From NCBI RefSeq assembly GCF_018140925.1, contig NZ_CP073315.1, positions 1,240,001 to 1,304,000 on the forward strand: a stretch of 64,000 bases of DNA. The letters run 5' to 3'. Below are positions 10,656 through 19,215 of this stretch, piece by piece. Position 1 is the stretch's first letter; each line of letters starts with the position of its first letter. Origin of the DNA: Psychrobacillus sp. INOP01. Lineage in GTDB: Bacteria > Bacillota > Bacilli > Bacillales_A > Planococcaceae. The notes beneath the pieces were generated by a model that saw only the letters and a list, made by a program, of their open reading frames with translations, made no database searches and was not told where the DNA came from. The translations under genes and the position numbers were made by a program.

Positions 10656-10945
10656 TAAGAGTGTTCAGTTTTCAATGACTTAAAGCCTTGTATAAAGTTC
10701 GATGGATTTTCTCGAATTTGAAATGGAAAAACTCCTTGGTTAGTATGAAGATATAAAAGACCACCTCCATACGAGAATGGTTTATGAGATACATCATACA
10801 CATGCTGCAGCTTAAACTTATTGCGCTCAGATATAATTCCATCCATCGTTAACTGGAGTTCGAATTGTTTTTCAACCTGCTTCATTTGAAAATAGAAATC
10901 TATCTGTCGTTCAATTTCTATATATCCTATGAAATATTTACTCAT
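10655..10945 (-). CDS. Hypothetical small soluble protein
   Basis: A 96-residue protein I do not recognise. It is beta-rich with an aromatic N-terminus (MSKYFIGYIEIERQIDFYF) and a GGGLLYLHTNQGVFPFQI strand pair; there is no signal peptide or membrane segment. A textbook AGGAGG precedes the ATG and an own terminator follows, so it is very probably a real monocistronic gene. Confidence 0.7.
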   Translation of the reverse strand: MSKYFIGYIEIERQIDFYFQMKQVEKQFELQLTMDGIISERNKFKLQHVYDVSHKPFSYGGGLLYLHTNQGVFPFQIRENPSNFIQGFKSLKTEHS

Positions 10946-11014
10946 CCGCTGTACCTCCTATACCTCATCTAGTTTAACATGATTTAGGTTGGAATATACG
11001 CAAAGAGACCTTCC

Positions 11015-11923
11015 TTAAATTAGCTTCACAAATTCAGCAGCTTGACTCTCTAATTTAATTGCTGCTGATGAGATATCTTTGAACTCCTCCAAAGCAGAAC
11101 GTATTTCTTCCTGACTTTTTTCTATACTTGCTTGAGAATTACTATTACTAGTCGTTACTTTCTCCACTTGCTTCGCGATTCCTTCGATATTTTCACGTAC
11201 TTCTACGATCGAGTTCTCTACTCTTCCAGCTAATTTACGCACTTCCTGGGCTACTACATTAAACCCACGTCCATGCTCTCCTGCCCGAGCTGCTTCTATC
11301 GCTGCATTCAAAGCAAGTAAATTCGTTTGAGCCGCGATTTCTCGAATGGTTTGCACGATTCCTCGAATCGAATCCGCTTGTACTTGTAGATTCTGTAGAG
11401 TTTCCGTATTTTCTTTTGAGCCGTTCGCAATTTCATCAATTCGCTGAAGCAATTCCTCACTTCTAGTTGTGCCAACCTCTGCACGCGTGCTCAATTCAAT
11501 TGACATTTCTTTCAGTTCTTCTGTCACACTCAATAATATTCCATGACGTTCCGTTACATTCGTTGCAACTTTAGTTACCCCTAACACCTTACCAGCAGAG
11601 CCGAATATCGGCATATAAGTCGCTTCTAACATAACACTATTACCTTGTTTAGTTTTACGCTCCACCTTATCTTGAAAATTCTTTCCACCAATTAAATCCT
11701 TCCAAAATTTTTCATATTCTGGACTTTTTGTGAAAGCTGGATAACATAACTCTTTATGCTGTTTCCCCATTAATTCACTAACAGAATAACCAATCTCTCT
11801 AGCAAAGTTTTCATTTACATAAGCAACACGACGATCTAAATCGAACCGGATTATAGCTAAATTCTTTTCTAAAGCCTCAACCACTGTCATATCGTTTACT
11901 TCTTCCACCTGTGAATAATTCAT
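11015..11923 (-). CDS. Cytosolic PAS-domain chemoreceptor
   Basis: A soluble methyl-accepting chemotaxis-type protein. Residues about 15-120 form a PAS domain ([20 protein letters not shown], then the PAC motif [11 protein letters not shown]), likely binding a small cofactor or ligand. The C-terminal half is a short signalling coiled coil with the CheA/CheW contact tip [18 protein letters not shown]. It lacks membrane segments and the full methylation helices, so it probably senses an internal state such as redox or energy. It lies 10 bp downstream of an amino-acid oxidase gene in the same orientation. An ATG at 11938 is possible, but GGGGGTTGGGA lies within that extension, favouring 11923. 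Confidence 0.85.
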   Translation of the reverse strand: MNYSQVEEVNDMTVVEALEKNLAIIRFDLDRRVAYVNENFAREIGYSVSELMGKQHKELCYPAFTKSPEYEKFWKDLIGGKNFQDKVERKTKQGNSVMLEATYMPIFGSAGKVLGVTKVATNVTERHGILLSVTEELKEMSIELSTRAEVGTTRSEELLQRIDEIANGSKENTETLQNLQVQADSIRGIVQTIREIAAQTNLLALNAAIEAARAGEHGRGFNVVAQEVRKLAGRVENSIVEVRENIEGIAKQVEKVTTSNSNSQASIEKSQEEIRSALEEFKDISSAAIKLESQAAEFVKLI

Positions 11924-11947
11924 ATTCCCAACCCCCATATATGCTTT

Positions 11948-13036
11948 TTATACTGGTGCGTATTCCGATAAATCCAAAACTGTTTCTTCCCCTAAGATTA
12001 GTCTAGCAAGCTCAGAACCAACAAATGGCCCTGCCGTTAAACCTGATGCCCCTAACCCATTGGAGAAATAAATGGACTCATAACCAGGTAACTTTCCAAT
12101 TACCGGAAGAAACTCTGGCGTATATGGTCTAAATCCTACTCGAACTTCAGTAACTGAAGCATTCTCCAGTGAACTAGCGATACTTACAGCATTCTCTAGC
12201 AGTTCGTTCTTACCCGCCTCAGTCACCTCTGTATCATAACCAGTGTTTTCTTCGTATGTGGAGCCTGCCACAACTTTTCCATTATCAAATGTTAATAAAT
12301 ACTGATTCGTGGGTGGTAACACAACAGGCCATTCACCAGTATCCAAATTATTCACTTGTAAATGCATAATCTGTGCTTTTTGAAAACTAACATTCATATC
12401 TACACCAAGCTCCTGAGGCAGCTCATTGCCCCAGGCACCTGCTGTTAACACAATCTCATCTGCTTCCACTTGCTGACCATTCACTGTTAAAACACCATCC
12501 GCAAACGTTGCATCGCCGTAAATCACTTCTGCCCCTAACTTTTTAGCAGATCTTATTAATGCATCTCGCATCGCAGTACCATCCACTCGAGCTGCACCCT
12601 CCACATACAAGGAAGTGAAGTCTTCTGTTATTAGAGGAAATTGTGCATTCGTTTCTTCTGGTGAAAGTATTTTCAATTCCCCTATTTCAGGTGCATCCAC
12701 TCTTTTTTCCAGAGCTCGCTCTAGCATTTTCTGTAGTTTTTTAGGATCATTTTGAAGAGCAATCGCCCCAACCTGTTTATAACCTGTAGAAGTTTCTCCT
12801 AGAGCCTCTAACTCCTCTACAAGCTGTTTATAATAGTTTGCCCCATTTTTTACTAATGCGTACCATTTTTTATTTCTTCTTTGGGAAATCCAAGGACAAA
12901 TTATCCCCGCCGCCGCAGCAGATGCCTGTCCTTTATCTTGACGATCGACTAAAGTAACCTTCACATTTCGTTTCGCCAGATGATATGCAGTGGACGCTCC
13001 CAAAATTCCACCACCTACAACTATATAAGAAGACAT
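11948..13036 (-). CDS. FAD-dependent amino-acid oxidase (DAO/glycine oxidase family)
   Basis: FAD flavoenzyme of the DadA/ThiO family that oxidises D-amino acids or glycine-like amines to imino acids. The dinucleotide-binding motif VVGGGILGASTAYHLA is at residues 6-21, the DAO signature GFRPYTPEFLPVIG about 300-313, and a C-terminal SNGLGASGLTAGP FAD contact follows. Length 362 is typical. The start lies 3 bp after the LD-carboxypeptidase gene, whose end supplies the GGAGTGGAG ribosome site. D-Ala released from muropeptides by that peptidase is a plausible substrate, but this is inference. Confidence 0.85.
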   Translation of the reverse strand: MSSYIVVGGGILGASTAYHLAKRNVKVTLVDRQDKGQASAAAAGIICPWISQRRNKKWYALVKNGANYYKQLVEELEALGETSTGYKQVGAIALQNDPKKLQKMLERALEKRVDAPEIGELKILSPEETNAQFPLITEDFTSLYVEGAARVDGTAMRDALIRSAKKLGAEVIYGDATFADGVLTVNGQQVEADEIVLTAGAWGNELPQELGVDMNVSFQKAQIMHLQVNNLDTGEWPVVLPPTNQYLLTFDNGKVVAGSTYEENTGYDTEVTEAGKNELLENAVSIASSLENASVTEVRVGFRPYTPEFLPVIGKLPGYESIYFSNGLGASGLTAGPFVGSELARLILGEETVLDLSEYAPV

Positions 13037-13039
13037 CGA

Positions 13040-14071
13040 TTACTCCACTCCACTTTCTAAAATAGAAAACATTACATTTTGACAATCAATTTCCGCCATT
13101 GCGCCATATGGGAGTACAAATTTAGGTTCCGTATGTCCAAAGTTCAAGTTATATAAAATTGGTAGATTATCTAATGAAAGCTCTTTCATGATTAAACGAA
13201 TGGAATCTTTATATTCCTCATAGTACTTCTCGTTTTGAGGCTTGCCAAAAATAATTCCTTTCGCTTGCTGAAGAATTCCTTGGGTACCGTAATTACGTAG
13301 CCAATATTCTAATTGTCCAGGTGTTGGAAGTTCCTCAGACGTTTCAAAAAACAATATACTGTCCTTCCAATATTCTTCTTTTGGCCAAAGTGATGTGCCT
13401 TTTGCAAATTCTAATACCTCGATACAGCCGCCGATTAATCTACCTTGCACTACTCCAGATCCTTGTAATAGTTCATAGCCTTTATTTGGATTCATCTGTC
13501 GTCTTTTGTCCTTGTTTTCAACAATCCATTCTAATCGTTCACTTGTCCATTCAGTTGCAGGCTTCACTTCACCAATTGCATCGACTGCAAACAAAGTCTT
13601 CTTCAATGCCTCTACCGTATATTCATGCATCTCCACATTTTCTGCAAAATCCATTAATATAGCTGGTCCGTAAAAGGAGGATATTCCTGCTTTATGACAG
13701 AATAGGTGCGTTACAGTAGAATCGGAATAGCCTATAAATACTTTTGGATTATCTCGAATTACATCAAAATCAATATAAGGTAATAATCGAATGCTTTCGC
13801 TTCCTCCGATATTAGAGAATACTCCTTTAATGGAAGGATCCTTAAATGCATTCATTAGATCTTCTGCACGAGCCTGTGGGTTTTTGTATATATAGTCTCC
13901 ACCCTTTAAACTATTTGGCATTGCTACAACTTCCAATCCAAACACATCACGTAATCTATCTATTCCTTGTTCATATCTCCAGCGAAGATCAGGTTCCCCT
14001 GCTCCTCCCCATGACAAACTAATTGTCGCCACCTTGTCTCCAGCTTTTAGCATTTTTGGTTTTTTCAGCAT
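13040..14071 (-). CDS. LD-carboxypeptidase, S66 (MccF-like) family
   Basis: Serine peptidase of family S66, which includes cytosolic LD-carboxypeptidases that trim muropeptides and MccF, which inactivates microcin C7. Visible features: the nucleophile region VFIGYSDSTV (Ser in GYSDST), a glutamate region FFETSEELPTPGQLEYWL and a histidine in NFGHTEPKF, fitting the Ser-Glu-His triad. The start is the ATG ending at 14071, preceded by GGAGG spaced 7 nt. A longer frame runs to 14305 but is antisense to the divergent peptidase gene. Operon with the downstream amino-acid oxidase. Confidence 0.88.
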   Translation of the reverse strand: MLKKPKMLKAGDKVATISLSWGGAGEPDLRWRYEQGIDRLRDVFGLEVVAMPNSLKGGDYIYKNPQARAEDLMNAFKDPSIKGVFSNIGGSESIRLLPYIDFDVIRDNPKVFIGYSDSTVTHLFCHKAGISSFYGPAILMDFAENVEMHEYTVEALKKTLFAVDAIGEVKPATEWTSERLEWIVENKDKRRQMNPNKGYELLQGSGVVQGRLIGGCIEVLEFAKGTSLWPKEEYWKDSILFFETSEELPTPGQLEYWLRNYGTQGILQQAKGIIFGKPQNEKYYEEYKDSIRLIMKELSLDNLPILYNLNFGHTEPKFVLPYGAMAEIDCQNVMFSILESGVE

Positions 14072-14192
14072 GACTAATCCTCCTTTTTTATCCATTATAA
14101 AGCAAACCGTCCTCCGTGAATGTCTAATTTGAAAATTATTGGGTATAAAAACAATATACATACTATCTACAATGGAAAAGGAAGTGCGAGAG

Positions 14193-15041
14193 ATGAAATG
14201 GAAAGGACGAGCTGGTAGTTCCAACGTGGAAGACCGTCGGGGAAAGGGTGGCGGTAAGGCAATTGCTGGCGTTGGTGGTGGTTTAGGACTAATAATTGTA
14301 ATCATTGTTGCGTTACTTGGCGGAAACCCTGAAGATCTAATGGGTAACCTTGGTACAACAGATCAATCGAACAGTGTACCTTATGAGGAAACTGAACAAG
14401 AAAAAGAGCTATCGGAATTTGTTTCCGTTGTACTAGCTGATACGGAAAAGGTCTGGACTAAAATATTCCAAGAAAATGGAATGCAATACGTGGAGCCAAC
14501 TTTAGTTTTATATACTGGTAGTGTCAATTCTGCATGTGGTGCAGCTGGTGCATCAGTTGGGCCTTTTTATTGTCCGGGGGACCAAAAATTATATATCGAC
14601 TTAAGCTTCTATCAAGAATTACAAACGAAGTTCAATGCACCTGGAGACTTTGCAATGGCTTATGTTATTGCACATGAAGTTGGTCACCATGTTCAAACAT
14701 TACTTGGGACAACTGAACAAGTAATGCCCCTACGACAAAAGTTAAGTGAGGAAGAATTCAATAAATACCTTGTCCGCTTTGAACTTCAGGCAGATTATTT
14801 CTCCGGTGTATGGGCGAAACATGCGCAAGGATTGGGCTATCTTGAAGAAGGAGATTTAGACGAAGCATTGACTGCGGCAAGTGCAGTTGGAGACGACACA
14901 CTCCAAAAACAAGCGATGGGCTATGTCGTCCCTGAAAGTTTCACACATGGTACCTCTGAACAGCGTAAGGGTTGGTTTTATAAAGGTTATGAAAACGGCA
15001 CGATTCAAGGTGGGGACACGTTTAATAGCAAGACTCCATAA
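14193..15041 (+). CDS. Neutral zinc metallopeptidase (YpfJ family)
   Basis: Putative membrane-anchored zinc peptidase. A glycine-rich N-terminus precedes one membrane segment (about 27-45, LGLIIVIIVALLGG), then an extracytoplasmic catalytic domain with the zinc motif HEVGHHVQ and the distal ligand region FELQADYFSGVWA. A conserved CGAAGASVGPFYCPGD segment with two cysteines is also present. Starts at 14139 and 14172 are in frame, but AAGGAAG lies 8 nt before the ATG at 14193. It is divergent from the LD-carboxypeptidase gene. Natural substrates of this family are not known. Confidence 0.85.
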   Translation: MKWKGRAGSSNVEDRRGKGGGKAIAGVGGGLGLIIVIIVALLGGNPEDLMGNLGTTDQSNSVPYEETEQEKELSEFVSVVLADTEKVWTKIFQENGMQYVEPTLVLYTGSVNSACGAAGASVGPFYCPGDQKLYIDLSFYQELQTKFNAPGDFAMAYVIAHEVGHHVQTLLGTTEQVMPLRQKLSEEEFNKYLVRFELQADYFSGVWAKHAQGLGYLEEGDLDEALTAASAVGDDTLQKQAMGYVVPESFTHGTSEQRKGWFYKGYENGTIQGGDTFNSKTP

Positions 15042-15108
15042 ATCCCATTGACCCATATGCTATAATGGGATAAATAAGAAGATTGCGACAAAGGGAGTTA
15101 CACCGAAG

Positions 15109-15957
15109 ATGAAAATACCTTTTACAAAAATGCATGGCTGCGGAAATGATTATATTTATATTAATTGTTTTGAGCATGTTATCGATGATCCCAATACACT
15201 AAGCAAACATATATCTGACCGACATTTTGGGGTTGGTGGAGATGGAATTGTATTAATATGCCCATCTGATATAGCAGATGCTCAGATGCGTATGTTCAAT
15301 ATAGATGGCAGTGAAGGAAAAATGTGCGGAAATGCTATCCGCTGCGTTGCTAAATACGTCTACGATAATAATATTGCAACAAAAGAAGTGTTAACCATCG
15401 ATACACTTAGTGGTATTAAAACAATTGAACTCTTTCTCGAAAATGGCAAAATGACTTCTGCTAAAGTAGATATGGGCAAAGCCATTTTAGAACCAGCACT
15501 TATACCCGTTCAGTCAAAAGCGTCAAATCCGTTAATAAACTTCCCATTCGAGGTGGAAGAAAAAACATATCATATTACAACTGTATCAATGGGTAATCCT
15601 CACTGTGTTGTTTTTGTGGAAGATCCAATGTTAGTAGACTTACCACTTATTGGACCAAAATTTGAGCATCATTCTTTTTTTCCAGAAAGTGTGAATACAG
15701 AGTTTATCTCGATAGAAAATCGCAAGACCGTTTATATGCGAGTATGGGAACGTGGCAGTGGTGAAACACTTGCCTGTGGAACTGGTGCCTGCGCTGCAGT
15801 AGTGGCAGCAGTCTTAAATGGACACTGTGACAAAGACTCCGATATAACCGTAAAACTATTAGGCGGTGATCTTGTTATACGCTACACCGATGAAGGAGTA
15901 TTTATGACAGGACCGGCAGTAAGCGTGTTTGATGGAGAGATTTTAATGGATCTATAA
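15109..15957 (+). CDS. dapF: Diaminopimelate epimerase
   Basis: Interconverts LL- and meso-diaminopimelate, giving the meso form for peptidoglycan and the direct precursor of lysine. Both catalytic cysteines are visible: MCGNAIRC (about 72-79) and ACGTGACA (about 222-229). The N-terminus KMHGCGNDYIYIN is also typical. Length 282 is normal. AAAGGGAG lies upstream of the ATG, and the terminator at 16077-16113 follows. It is encoded away from the aspartokinase of the same pathway. Confidence 0.96.
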   Translation: MKIPFTKMHGCGNDYIYINCFEHVIDDPNTLSKHISDRHFGVGGDGIVLICPSDIADAQMRMFNIDGSEGKMCGNAIRCVAKYVYDNNIATKEVLTIDTLSGIKTIELFLENGKMTSAKVDMGKAILEPALIPVQSKASNPLINFPFEVEEKTYHITTVSMGNPHCVVFVEDPMLVDLPLIGPKFEHHSFFPESVNTEFISIENRKTVYMRVWERGSGETLACGTGACAAVVAAVLNGHCDKDSDITVKLLGGDLVIRYTDEGVFMTGPAVSVFDGEILMDL

Positions 15958-16076
15958 AGTAAAACTTCAATCATTGGCTTTTAAGGGTAGTTATCTCCCA
16001 CCTATGTTTTGTTGCTTAAGCCAAGCCTAAAGTGGAAAACTTACTTGCCCGTTAATGCAGGATAGATTGATGGATG

Positions 16077-16113
16077 GAGAGCCTTTCTAGTGAAAACTAG
16101 TGAGGTTCTTTTT
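16077..16113 (+). terminator. Terminator downstream of dapF
   Basis: GAGCCTTTCTAGT pairs with ACTAGTGAGGTTC around a GAAA tetraloop, followed by TTTTTAT. Confidence 0.75.
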
Positions 16114-16320
16114 ATGTTATATAAGTGTGGGATGAGTTATGGGCTATCTTGAAAAGTTTAAGGACTTTAAGCAATATTGGTATTAGTGTCACTCACAAAC
16201 TCTTATTGAACCGTTTATAAGCTTTGCTGAAAGTTTATAGGTTTTTGGTATAAATTATAAATCTATTTAATAAACTATAATCTGCGAATGTTAATTTTCA
16301 GATCTAACATTATTAAAATT

Positions 16321-16372
16321 TGTAACGATATTGGTAAGTCATCGTAATATTCTCGTAATAAAGTCCTGGTAA
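16321..16372 (+). promoter_or_regulatory. WalR-like direct repeats upstream of LysM-3D gene
   Basis: TGTAAC (16321), TGGTAA (16332), CGTAAT (16343) and CGTAAT (16354) recur at exactly 11-bp spacing, with another TGGTAA at 16367. The WalR consensus is two TGTWAH hexamers separated by 5 bp, i.e. an 11-bp period. YocH-type 3D proteins belong to the WalKR regulon in B. subtilis. Only the first hexamer is a perfect match. The rest of 15958-16407 holds the dapF terminator and no gene. Confidence 0.5.
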
Positions 16373-16407
16373 GATGTGCTTAGACTAAATAGCAAGGGGT
16401 AGAGTAT

Positions 16408-16974
16408 TTGAGAAGAATTCTTGGGACACTCATTATTACATTTGCATTATTGGTTAGCGGAACAAGCACAAGCCTAGCCGCATCTTCAACTTACACTGTT
16501 CAAAAAGGAGATACTTTGTATAAAATTGCTAAAACGCACAAAGTGTCTGTATCAACTTTAAAATCATGGAATCACTTAAAATCAGATACGATTAAACTCA
16601 ACCAAAAGTTAAAAATCTCATCAAAAGCGGCAACTGCTGCAAAGAAAAAGAAAAACCCTTCTAGATCTACAGATGATAAAGTAGTAAAAGAAATTGTTGT
16701 TACTGCAAGTGCGTTCACAGCAACCTGTAACGGATGCTCTGGTGTCACTAGCACAGGCATCAATCTCAAGCGTAATCCGGATGTAAAGGTCATCGCAGTA
16801 GATCCCAATATAATTGCACTTGGTACGAAAGTTTATGTCGAAGGGTATGGATATGCAGTAGCTGGAGATACGGGAAGTGCTATTAAAGGAAACAAAATAG
16901 ATGTATTTTTCCCAACGAAAAGCGAGGCCTATAAATGGGGTCGAAAAAGTGTAAAAATCAAAATTTTAGAATAA
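16408..16974 (+). CDS. Secreted LysM and 3D-domain cell wall protein (YocH-like)
   Basis: Exported peptidoglycan-binding and probably lytic protein. A signal peptide ([19 protein letters not shown]) is followed by one LysM repeat ([19 protein letters not shown], about 29-72), a lysine-rich linker, and a C-terminal 3D domain with its conserved acidic residues in [10 protein letters not shown] and [10 protein letters not shown] and DVFF. The fold resembles MltA-type lytic transglycosylases and Rpf/Sps proteins. The start is a TTG, with AAGGGGT 7 nt upstream. Phased WalR-like repeats upstream suggest control by the wall-stress system WalKR. Confidence 0.88.
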   Translation: MRRILGTLIITFALLVSGTSTSLAASSTYTVQKGDTLYKIAKTHKVSVSTLKSWNHLKSDTIKLNQKLKISSKAATAAKKKKNPSRSTDDKVVKEIVVTASAFTATCNGCSGVTSTGINLKRNPDVKVIAVDPNIIALGTKVYVEGYGYAVAGDTGSAIKGNKIDVFFPTKSEAYKWGRKSVKIKILE

Positions 16975-16979
16975 AATAT

Positions 16980-17012
16980 AACCAACTTTCTTAACTAGAA
17001 AGTTGGTTTTTT
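16980..17012. terminator. Bidirectional terminator
   Basis: AACCAACTTTC pairs with GAAAGTTGGTT with an 8-nt loop and T runs on both strands. It serves the LysM-3D gene and overlaps the 3' end of the convergent Nudix gene. Confidence 0.85.
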
Positions 17013-17632
17013 AATGAAAAAGATATCATTTCTTTGCAAATTTCGTCGTAGTAAGACTGATCATGTGGAACAAAACTCGTTTTACCAACAACCTGATGAA
17101 TCGAACTTTTAGCACCCTCTTCATCTACTTTAAAACCGAAGATTTCTAGTTCCTTTAATTCGTTTTTCCAAAGTTTAACAAACTCCGAAATCTCCACTCT
17201 TACTATTCCCGAAACCTCTTCTGTCTGTAACGTAAATTGCTCCCATTCCAATGCGCAGTCATATAAAAATACATGAGCTAATTCATTATCTACTAATTTA
17301 CCCGTCGTAACAGAATATTTAATAACACCAAGTGAATATAATTCCTCAAAGAGCACTTCAATCCCAAGCTCCTCTTTCACCTCTCTTATCCCATCAAAAA
17401 CTGTTTCACTCGCCAATAAATGCCCCGCGGCAGTAATATCCAACAATCCAGGATAATCTTTTTTCAAGTCACTTCGTAATTGCAAGTAAACATATTGTTT
17501 TCCCTCATGTATACCTATAAACCAGCATTGAAATGTCTCATGCCACAAACCAAGTCTGTGAATCTCCTCCCGGGTCTCAACACCTATTTGCTTATGCTTC
17601 TCGTCAAATATCTTTAGTAGCTCCTGCTCCAT
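16991..17632 (-). CDS. Nudix hydrolase, IPP-isomerase-like
   Basis: A 213-residue Nudix protein. The Nudix box is complete (GHLLASE, seven residues, REVKEELGI, about 70-92) and the N-terminal part (EIHRLGLWHETFQCWFI) resembles isopentenyl-diphosphate isomerase-like Nudix enzymes. Substrate unknown. The last codons lie within the bidirectional terminator hairpin. It is 16 bp downstream of the FusB-like gene and possibly cotranscribed with it. Confidence 0.85.
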   Translation of the reverse strand: MEQELLKIFDEKHKQIGVETREEIHRLGLWHETFQCWFIGIHEGKQYVYLQLRSDLKKDYPGLLDITAAGHLLASETVFDGIREVKEELGIEVLFEELYSLGVIKYSVTTGKLVDNELAHVFLYDCALEWEQFTLQTEEVSGIVRVEISEFVKLWKNELKELEIFGFKVDEEGAKSSIHQVVGKTSFVPHDQSYYDEICKEMISFSLKNQLSS

Positions 17633-17648
17633 ATTGATACCTCTTCAT

Positions 17649-18290
17649 TTATTTATTTTGAATAAGCTCTACGAAATTATTTAATTTATCCAATGAAATA
17701 ATGTTCTCATTACATTTTTGACTATCCTGGCAAATATAATTCCCTCTCGTAATGAAAGCATCTTGTGTTACACCCTTGACCGATGAAGTAAACATTCCAA
17801 TTTCTTCTGTGCGATTACATAATGCACAAATTCCTTTTTTGTTCGAAACTTTATAACCACCAGATATTCCTACTAATTTGTTCTTATATTCAACAACAAG
17901 AAATTTTTTATTGGACCCTTTATCTAACCAGCCTAAATAAGATATTTCCTTAAAATCAATATTTTCTAATGAAGGAATTTTGAGTTTCTTCGCCTTCGGA
18001 AAAATCTTTTTAATAGCAGTCTCGCTAATCTCTTTAAATGGAATGACATAGGGCTTTAGAGTTTCTAAAAATTCTTCTGCATCTAATTTTTCTTTTACTC
18101 CTACAATCGGATTCAATAGACTTTTTTGGTCTACTGTCATTTCCACAAATAATCCGAATACCTTCTCGTATGATAATGCTTGTAAAGCATTTAAAACAGC
18201 CCGATCGTTTACAGTCGCATGCCCATTTACCAATGCTTGCGCTTGTCTTTTTATAAAGTTATATTGATCACTTCTAATGAAAGGATTCAT
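17649..18290 (-). CDS. FusB/FusC-family EF-G-binding protein
   Basis: Homologue of the FusB/FusC proteins that bind elongation factor G and free it from fusidic-acid-stalled ribosomes. The helical N-terminal domain (MNPFIRSDQYNFIKRQAQALV) precedes a C-terminal treble-clef zinc finger with four cysteines, CALC near residue 160 and the C-x5-C pair near 194-200 (ICQDSQKC). At 213 residues it matches the family. GGAG lies 8 nt before the ATG ending at 18290; an ATG at 18308 is less likely. Chromosomal members are common in Bacillales, and resistance cannot be concluded. Confidence 0.85.
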   Translation of the reverse strand: MNPFIRSDQYNFIKRQAQALVNGHATVNDRAVLNALQALSYEKVFGLFVEMTVDQKSLLNPIVGVKEKLDAEEFLETLKPYVIPFKEISETAIKKIFPKAKKLKIPSLENIDFKEISYLGWLDKGSNKKFLVVEYKNKLVGISGGYKVSNKKGICALCNRTEEIGMFTSSVKGVTQDAFITRGNYICQDSQKCNENIISLDKLNNFVELIQNK

Positions 18291-18398
18291 ATATACAGCT
18301 CCATTCACAATTTTTTTCGTTAGTCCAATTGTATCGAATAGTAATTGCTTAATAAACGGATAAGATGATTAGGAATTGTTTTCACCATATAAATCATC

Positions 18399-18436
18399 CA
18401 AAAAAACTGGCAGCCCATCAAGGAGGAGCTACCAGT
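18399..18436 (-). terminator. Terminator of CD3324-like gene
   Basis: Minus-strand ACTGGTAGC pairs with GCTGCCAGT, followed by seven T residues. Confidence 0.85.
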
Positions 18437-18444
18437 GTATACCT

Positions 18445-18708
18445 TTACTTTGTATAGATAATTTTCTTAATGGTTTCGATGGATAGATGATACTCTTTTG
18501 CAAGCTGTCCCATAGGAGCCCCACTTCTATATGCTTCCTTTAGGGAATTATTTCGCTCATCAATCCGCTTTCTTTCACCAGAAAGCGTTCCCCATTGTTT
18601 ATAAGTTTTTCCCGGTTTTGGGATATAAATCGTTTCCCCTTGAATATACTTTTGAATTTCCTTCACTAGCTCCTCAGGTAAAACGGAAGTTGCTTTAATA
18701 TATGTCAT
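18445..18708 (-). CDS. Small helix-turn-helix protein, CD3324/Mor-like
   Basis: An 87-residue protein of the CD3324-like group. The N-terminus SVLPEELVKEIQKYIQGETIYIPK is the hallmark, followed by a predicted helix-turn-helix (MGQLAKEYHLSIETIKKIIY, about 66-85) like that of the Mu Mor activator. Probably a DNA-binding regulator of unknown targets. The ATG follows AAGGAGCGAGCG. The upstream leader contains a long hairpin and a small ORF (18747-18872). Confidence 0.75.
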   Translation of the reverse strand: MTYIKATSVLPEELVKEIQKYIQGETIYIPKPGKTYKQWGTLSGERKRIDERNNSLKEAYRSGAPMGQLAKEYHLSIETIKKIIYTK

Positions 18709-18746
18709 TTTACGCTCGCTCCTTATTTTTAAAATTTAAATAAGGT

Positions 18747-18830
18747 GCAAAGCCAATATTATGAAATGGCGATATAAATTAAATTATAGCTTCTCATACA
18801 AAGTATCGCCCTTCCATCATTAGGCTTTGC
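18747..18830 (-). ncRNA. Long imperfect hairpin in leader of HTH gene
   Basis: Minus-strand arm GCAAAGCC (18830-18823) pairs with GGCTTTGC (18754-18747). Inside, ATGATGGAAGGGCGATA pairs with TATCGCCATTTCATAAT. The only non-Watson-Crick positions in the inner stem are three G-U pairs, which would be A-C mismatches on the plus strand, so the structure is on the minus-strand RNA. There is no U tract, so it is not a simple terminator. It could be an attenuator-type leader, a small RNA or an RNA-level repeat. Confidence 0.45.
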
Positions 18831-18872
18831 ATGAGGCGTTGCACTGTCTAGCAAGATCCTACTATTTGCCAT
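18759..18872 (-). CDS. Possible small protein or leader peptide (37 aa)
   Basis: An ATG at 18872 is preceded by a perfect GGAGG at 8 nt spacing and opens 37 codons (MANSRILLDSATPHAKPNDG, then RAILCMRSYNLIYIAIS). The 3' half overlaps the hairpin 18747-18830. I do not recognise the peptide. Its position ahead of the HTH gene fits a leader peptide, but it could also be an independent small protein. The region 18709-18969 otherwise has no gene. Confidence 0.4.
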   Translation of the reverse strand: MANSRILLDSATPHAKPNDGRAILCMRSYNLIYIAIS

Positions 18873-18969
18873 TCTGCTCACCTCCAAGTTGCGTTGTTTT
18901 CTATTATAATACAAGTGAATCAATTACATAATGAAGTAATTTTTAAAAACCAATAAACTGAAACGTTCC

Positions 18970-19215
18970 TCAGGTTCTATTTTTTAGTTGTTCAAGTAAT
19001 TGGTTAATCCTCTCCTTCTGGTTCATTGTTTCTTCAACTAAAGGTTCAATCTTATATTTATCTTCTTTAACTGAAATATTAACTATATCACCCTTTTTTA
19101 CCTTATCATTTAGTTCAGAACTACAGACAAGGAGGCTCTCAGTTTCATTTGGATATTTCAAAAAGACTGCATAGTCCCCTTCAAAACGGTCTAATGTGTA
19201 TTTATTCGAATTCAC
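18970..19215 (-). CDS. DUF3006 family protein
   Basis: An 81-residue protein of the DUF3006 family: KYTLDRFEGDYAVFLKY at the N-terminus and the VKKGDIVNISV beta segment fit the small OB-like domain. These genes habitually accompany ComEC-like metallo-hydrolase genes, as here, where the start overlaps the end of the upstream gene by 14 bp. Function unknown; probably a partner or translationally coupled accessory of the hydrolase. Confidence 0.85.
   Translation of the reverse strand: MNSNKYTLDRFEGDYAVFLKYPNETESLLVCSSELNDKVKKGDIVNISVKEDKYKIEPLVEETMNQKERINQLLEQLKNRT

Noticed and set aside
14072..14305. N-terminal extension of the LD-carboxypeptidase frame
   Set aside because: It lies antisense to the zinc peptidase gene, is Pro/Ser-rich and unlike the family, and a perfect GGAGG marks the internal ATG at 14071.
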